Assembly: GCA_024679955.1 (NCBI GenBank)
Contig: JAILCQ010000041.1
Location: forward strand, 20,161-84,160
DNA: 64,000 nt
Direction of reading: 5' to 3'
DNA from: Bacillota bacterium
GTDB lineage: Bacteria; Bacillota; Dehalobacteriia; UBA4068
This document shows, one piece after another, positions 60,307-64,000 of this stretch (positions within the stretch are counted from its first letter, which is position 1; every line of letters starts with the position of its first letter). Below the pieces are notes generated by a model. It was given only the letters and a program-made list of their open reading frames with translations, was not told the origin of the DNA and did no database searches. Position numbers and translations under genes: made by a program.

Positions 60307-60839
60307 CAGTTACCACCTCCCGATCCGTGCGCAGCGGCATAGGCAAAGGCACCCTGCGCAGTGGTCACGCCCGGCATACCGTTGGCCTGGATGGCTTCGG
60401 ACAAAATGGTGACCATAACGCCTTCCAGAGGGATGCTCTGTTTCAGCAGCTCTGTGGTAAAGCCATTGGGCGCGATCTGCACCGGATAATAGTAATAGCC
60501 GTCAGAACCCTCTACCCAGGCGGCGGCGGCCAAATAGGGCGACAGGTCAAATTCGCCGGTCACATTGCCGCTTTCATCCACGGTGTTGCCGACGGCAGCC
60601 ACCCGGATATAGGCGTCGATATCGCCGGTATTTTGTATCCTGACGCTGGATTTTATCCCATTTGCCACGGTTTCGTCGATGGCGCAGTCCACCGCGGCCG
60701 GGGTAAAGGTATTGGTAATGGTTTCAGTATGGACGCTGAGAAAGGCCAGGGTGCCGCCGGCAGCCGCCGTAAGCAGGAGGGCCGCCGCCAGCAGCAGGGT
60801 AACTGCTTTTTTCTTGGAATGTCCGCTTAAGATACGCAA
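60306..60839 (-). CDS. SipW-dependent (TasA/camelysin-like) surface protein
   Basis: A 177-residue protein with the signature of SipW-dependent signal peptides: AAGGTLAFLSVHTETITNTF, in which the Ala-Gly-x-Leu-Ala-Phe stretch follows the hydrophobic core. It then has VRIQNTGDIDAYIRVAAVG as in TasA/CalY fibre proteins. The start is TTG 60839 with GGAGG 9 bases upstream. It lies between an InlB-repeat gene and the SLH gene, all in one operon. The matching signal peptidase SipW is not visible and may lie upstream beyond the window. Confidence 0.78.
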   Translation of the reverse strand: MRILSGHSKKKAVTLLLAAALLLTAAAGGTLAFLSVHTETITNTFTPAAVDCAIDETVANGIKSSVRIQNTGDIDAYIRVAAVGNTVDESGNVTGEFDLSPYLAAAAWVEGSDGYYYYPVQIAPNGFTTELLKQSIPLEGVMVTILSEAIQANGMPGVTTAQGAFAYAAAHGSGGGN

Positions 60840-60857
60840 GAAGACGTCCCTCCTTTC

Positions 60858-63800
60858 TTATAACGTATTGACGGCCCAATCGGAACCGCTGAGCCATTTG
60901 CCTTTGGTCTTGGTGTTGGTCACGCTTACCTCATCTTCGCCGCTGTTGGTCAACGTGCCGCTGGTAGCCGTCTTCTGGCTGTACCGCCAGGACCAGCTGT
61001 CCATCTCCACCACCGTATAAGTGGCGCCGATCTGCACATTGCCGATGGTGACGGAGCCGCCGTTGGGCACGGCCACGGTCAGGCCGCTTTCATAGCCCGG
61101 GCCGGTAACGGTGAAGATCGCGCTTTCGCCGTCGGCCATACCGTTCTTGCGGATGGTAAGCGTGGTGGTATTGTGATCGAATTTGGCATAGTAGGTAGTA
61201 CCGTCCACCCACAGCGCCCCCTCTTCCTTGGTGGGCGCATAGGCGAGCGAGCGGCTCAGGGGCGTGCCGGTGCAGGCCGCGTTGTCATACCAGCCGATAA
61301 AGGAATAGCTGGGGTCGCCTACGCTGGCGGTGGAACCGGCGGCTACGCCGGTCGCCGCACCCAGTGTCTCGCTGGCCGGGGCAACGCTGCCGAAACCGGT
61401 AGCGCCTTCCGGCCCAACGGCCACATAGTTCAAAGTAACTTGCTCTTCTTCCCAAACGGCGTATAAAGTGTTGCCAGTGGGGTCCAGATTGTCCGCCGCC
61501 ACATCCTGCTCCGCGTCAAACTCTTTCACGGTAGCGGTGGGCGATTGGGCCCAGCCCAGGAAGGTATAGCCGTCCCGGACATAGGTATCGTCAGCCAGCG
61601 TGGTATGGGTGGCGTTGACCTGCAGAGCGGCAAAGGTAACGACATTGCCCTCTACCGTAGCCCCTTCGGGAGGGGTAAATCCGGCGGCCAGCGTGCCGCC
61701 GTTGCCCTCGTAGCGGATGAAGGTGGATTCGGCCACTTCTACCGGGCCGTAAAAAGCCTTCAGCCGTACGGTATATTTCTTGGTGACGTCCGGATCTTCC
61801 GCGGTGGGCGTGATATCCTCCTCATGGGCGTTGAGCTTGCGCACAGTAAAGGCGCAATTTTCATAGACGTGTTCGCCGGTGTCCACGAATTTGGATTGGG
61901 ATTCATCCCATTGCTGAACGATCCAATACTTGAATTCATCGGTGCTGCCGGCCGGCGGCGTGGATTTGGCTCCGGCATAAGCTTCGGCCTGATCCAGATA
62001 CAGCGTATTGTCAACCGGCGCGTTGCTGCCGCCGTTGGCGTCGTACTCCACGCTGATACCCTTGGCATTGCCTGCCAGCTTGCTTCTCCATTTGGCGTAG
62101 AGATCCAGCTTCCTGGTGATCCAGAAACGATCCCCGCCGTTATAGCCGACGATGTCGGAGTTGTACTGCCCCTCAGAGCCGAGGACGCCGTACTTGTCGA
62201 TGGGGTCTGTCATGTCGGTGGTCTTGTCGTAGGCAGCGGTGACGGTATCGTCGGTAAGCACTGTAGCGAAGTTAAAGGACTGGGTGCATGCCTCGTCCCG
62301 GTACCAACCGATGATCTCATAATCCTGACGCAAACCGGCTTTCATCTCGCCGCCGCTGACCATGGCTTTGTAGGCCACACGGAAGCACATGCTGTCGTCG
62401 CCCCAAGTGAGAGAAGTATCCGACTGGGGCACATTGGAATGTAGAAAAACACGGTATTCTACTTCTACCCATTTGGCATAGACGGTAATGCCGCCTTCCG
62501 GCATGGTGGTGAAGGTGTAGGGCTGTGAGCAACTGCTGTCCGTATACCAGCCTTCCAGAACATAACCCTCATAGGTTGGCTCATAATAGTTGCTGCCGCC
62601 CTTGTTGTAAGAACTCAGATCCGCGCCGTAATTGATGTTTTCCACCACATGCAGTTGGCCGCGGCTGGGCAGATCCTGATTGGTGACGGCGCGGTAGAAA
62701 TAGGCGCCGTCCATATAGTTGATGCTGGGCGCAAGACGGTTGAAGCGGATCTCCAGCGTGCTGTAGTTTGAAATCCCGGAACCGTAATAGCCGGTGGTTT
62801 CATTCTTCGTGCCCACGCTCTGCCAGTTGCCGCCGTCCACCCGGTACTGATAGGCCTTAAATCCGTTGTATTTATCGGAAATGTTGAAGGTGCCGCCGCT
62901 GGTGGCAACCCGGTTGGCTTCGGTATAACCGTTCAGGTCTGCGTTCTGTTTGTAAAAGATGACCTGACGGGTAGTGGAACTGTTGGTTTGGCCATAGAAG
63001 TTCTGCTGGGAAAGACCGTTGCTGGGCAAAAAGGCGTCCATGAAGGTGGTGCGGGTGCCGCTGACGCCGCCATTGTTGTCATGGCCGGAATACCAGTTGT
63101 AATCGTTGGGCCAGTCGTAGCCGTTATCCTCCAGGGTGGAACCGTACAGTCCGGAATAGCTGTCCCATAATGCCCAACGGGAGCTCTCGCGGGTATAACG
63201 GATACCGATGTAAGGAGCCAGCGCATTTTCCCGGTATACATAGCGGGTACCGCTATAGGTTGCCGTTTCCGCGCTTCTGATGTAGCGTTGTCCGCGATAT
63301 CTCTCTCCATTGTAGTACCAGTTATTCCCTTGCTTAGTTAATTCAACATATTCACCATTAACAATACCATATTGGGGTGTGGTATTGTTGCTGTTGGTGG
63401 CCGTGTACGTATACTCACCGGTTTCATAGGTCCAAGAATAGGGGTTCAGCCAAGTACCCCTACCGTGACGTGTCAATCGCACATATTCGCCGTTCACCAG
63501 GCCGTATTGGGTGCCGTTATTGCTGGTGGTCGGAGAATAGCCCGCCTGGCCGGTATTATAGTACCAGGTCCCGTTCTCATAAGTCAGCGGAACGTACTCA
63601 CCATCCACCACACCGTACTGGGTACCGGTGTTGCCGGTGGTCTCGGTATAGATATAATTGGTTTCCGTGCCGTACAGGTAGTAGTTCAGGGTGATCACGT
63701 CCCGGTCGTAATAGACATTGAGCACGGTGGTGCCTTCCGGAACGATCTGCACGCCGGTATCAAAACTGTTCAGATGGAAACCGGTATAGGTTTTGGCTGT

Positions 63801-64000
63801 ACCGTTGACCACCGCATGGTAATCATTGCCGGTGCCGGCGTCGGACACGGTATCGATCTCAGCGCCCACGTCGCCGGTAAGGCGTATGGACTCTTCAAAG
63901 TCATAATCGGTACCGCTAATATCTTGTTTCCAGATAAGAATGGTGTAATCCGCCTCGTCATTGGCGATCCACTTGGCGTAAAGCGTCAACGGCCCGTCAA
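60858..64000 (-). CDS. InlB B-repeat adhesin with tyrosine-rich repeats, C-terminal SpaA-like domain (5' end outside window)
   Basis: At least 1047 codons are visible and the frame is still open at the window end. It contains several InlB/Listeria-Bacteroides repeats (EGYVLEGWYTDSSC, PEGGITVYAKW), three tandem Tyr-rich repeats of the type TQYGxVNGEYVxLT (about 63250-63640), and a C-terminal SpaA/Cna-B-like domain (FTVTGPGYESGLTVAVPNGG). No LPxTG sorting signal follows; the last residues are KGKWLSGSDWAVNTL. It is probably a long secreted adhesin or fibre held by other proteins. One Tyr-repeat copy (about 63310-63380) is AT-richer than its neighbours. Confidence 0.82.
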   Translation of the reverse strand, partial: DGPLTLYAKWIANDEADYTILIWKQDISGTDYDFEESIRLTGDVGAEIDTVSDAGTGNDYHAVVNGTAKTYTGFHLNSFDTGVQIVPEGTTVLNVYYDRDVITLNYYLYGTETNYIYTETTGNTGTQYGVVDGEYVPLTYENGTWYYNTGQAGYSPTTSNNGTQYGLVNGEYVRLTRHGRGTWLNPYSWTYETGEYTYTATNSNNTTPQYGIVNGEYVELTKQGNNWYYNGERYRGQRYIRSAETATYSGTRYVYRENALAPYIGIRYTRESSRWALWDSYSGLYGSTLEDNGYDWPNDYNWYSGHDNNGGVSGTRTTFMDAFLPSNGLSQQNFYGQTNSSTTRQVIFYKQNADLNGYTEANRVATSGGTFNISDKYNGFKAYQYRVDGGNWQSVGTKNETTGYYGSGISNYSTLEIRFNRLAPSINYMDGAYFYRAVTNQDLPSRGQLHVVENINYGADLSSYNKGGSNYYEPTYEGYVLEGWYTDSSCSQPYTFTTMPEGGITVYAKWVEVEYRVFLHSNVPQSDTSLTWGDDSMCFRVAYKAMVSGGEMKAGLRQDYEIIGWYRDEACTQSFNFATVLTDDTVTAAYDKTTDMTDPIDKYGVLGSEGQYNSDIVGYNGGDRFWITRKLDLYAKWRSKLAGNAKGISVEYDANGGSNAPVDNTLYLDQAEAYAGAKSTPPAGSTDEFKYWIVQQWDESQSKFVDTGEHVYENCAFTVRKLNAHEEDITPTAEDPDVTKKYTVRLKAFYGPVEVAESTFIRYEGNGGTLAAGFTPPEGATVEGNVVTFAALQVNATHTTLADDTYVRDGYTFLGWAQSPTATVKEFDAEQDVAADNLDPTGNTLYAVWEEEQVTLNYVAVGPEGATGFGSVAPASETLGAATGVAAGSTASVGDPSYSFIGWYDNAACTGTPLSRSLAYAPTKEEGALWVDGTTYYAKFDHNTTTLTIRKNGMADGESAIFTVTGPGYESGLTVAVPNGGSVTIGNVQIGATYTVVEMDSWSWRYSQKTATSGTLTNSGEDEVSVTNTKTKGKWLSGSDWAVNTL

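Noticed and set aside
1..64000. Mobile elements, prophage, CRISPR arrays, rRNA genes
   Set aside because: No transposase, integrase, terminal inverted repeat pair, regular repeat-spacer array or rRNA sequence was recognised anywhere on either strand.

Overview
The window looks like chromosome of a low-oxygen Gram-positive bacterium, most likely class Clostridia, with moderately high G+C judged by eye. Evidence: the metG-tatD-yabE-like-rsmA gene order, a lexA/yneA-type SOS pair, T-box and cobalamin riboswitches, PrsA and Lgt lipoprotein genes, RsgI-type anti-sigma and S-layer homology (SLH) proteins, and consensus TTGACA-N17-TATAAT promoters. I do not assign a genus. I see no phage, transposase, CRISPR array or rRNA, so the window appears to be vertically inherited chromosome with accessory surface and transport loci.

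Layout. 1-7.7 kb (+): end of a peptidoglycan-binding protein, then metG, tatD, a G5/3D-domain cell-wall protein, rsmA (the usual neighbour rnmV is absent), rmuC and exoA. 7.7-11.5 kb: a metallophosphoesterase, sfsA, an alpha/beta hydrolase, a three-tRNA operon (Ser, Ser, Arg) and a cytidylate-kinase-like gene. 11.6-14.2 kb: a NifX/NifB-like protein behind a palindromic promoter, the divergent yneA-like/lexA pair with three SOS boxes, and a self-contained small transcript of unknown function. 14.2-19.3 kb (-): lgt, then ilvB-ilvN-ilvD preceded by a valine-rich leader peptide and attenuator. 19.4-25.5 kb: an IseA-like lipoprotein, an ECF sigma factor with an RsgI/PepSY anti-sigma, a LysR-controlled flavodoxin and aldo/keto reductase, and a small monooxygenase. 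25.8-31.6 kb: two divergent tRNA-Leu genes and the branched-chain amino acid ABC operon livGFKHM. 31.8-40.7 kb (-): a macroglobulin-like protein, prsA, mfd and pth. 40.8-48.4 kb: a PRC-barrel protein (+), then a minus-strand unit with a T-box leader, a small HTH gene, an HTH-cupin-AMP-ligase fusion, a BtuFCD-like ABC importer and two CobU homologues. 48.4-51.9 kb: an AAA ATPase and a glycoside hydrolase family 3 lipoprotein. 52.1-56.7 kb (-): a cobalamin-riboswitch operon with cbiL, an ABC-2 transporter, cbiK and a NEAT-like membrane-anchored protein. 56.7-58.7 kb: an Spx/ArsC-like protein and a second ECF sigma/anti-sigma pair. 58.8-64 kb (-): a surface-fibre-like locus with an InlB-repeat protein (cut by the window end), a TasA-like protein and an SLH protein.

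Working together: corrinoid genes recur (cobalt insertion and methylation at 52-56 kb, corrinoid uptake and salvage at 41-45 kb) but sit under different RNA controls, a cobalamin riboswitch and a T-box. Branched-chain amino acids are both made (ilv) and imported (liv). Two envelope-stress-style sigma/anti-sigma modules and several cell-wall and surface proteins point to a heavily managed envelope. The most unusual elements are the T-box ahead of the HTH-cupin-ligase/corrinoid unit, the unidentified small RNA after lexA, and the valine leader of ilvB.
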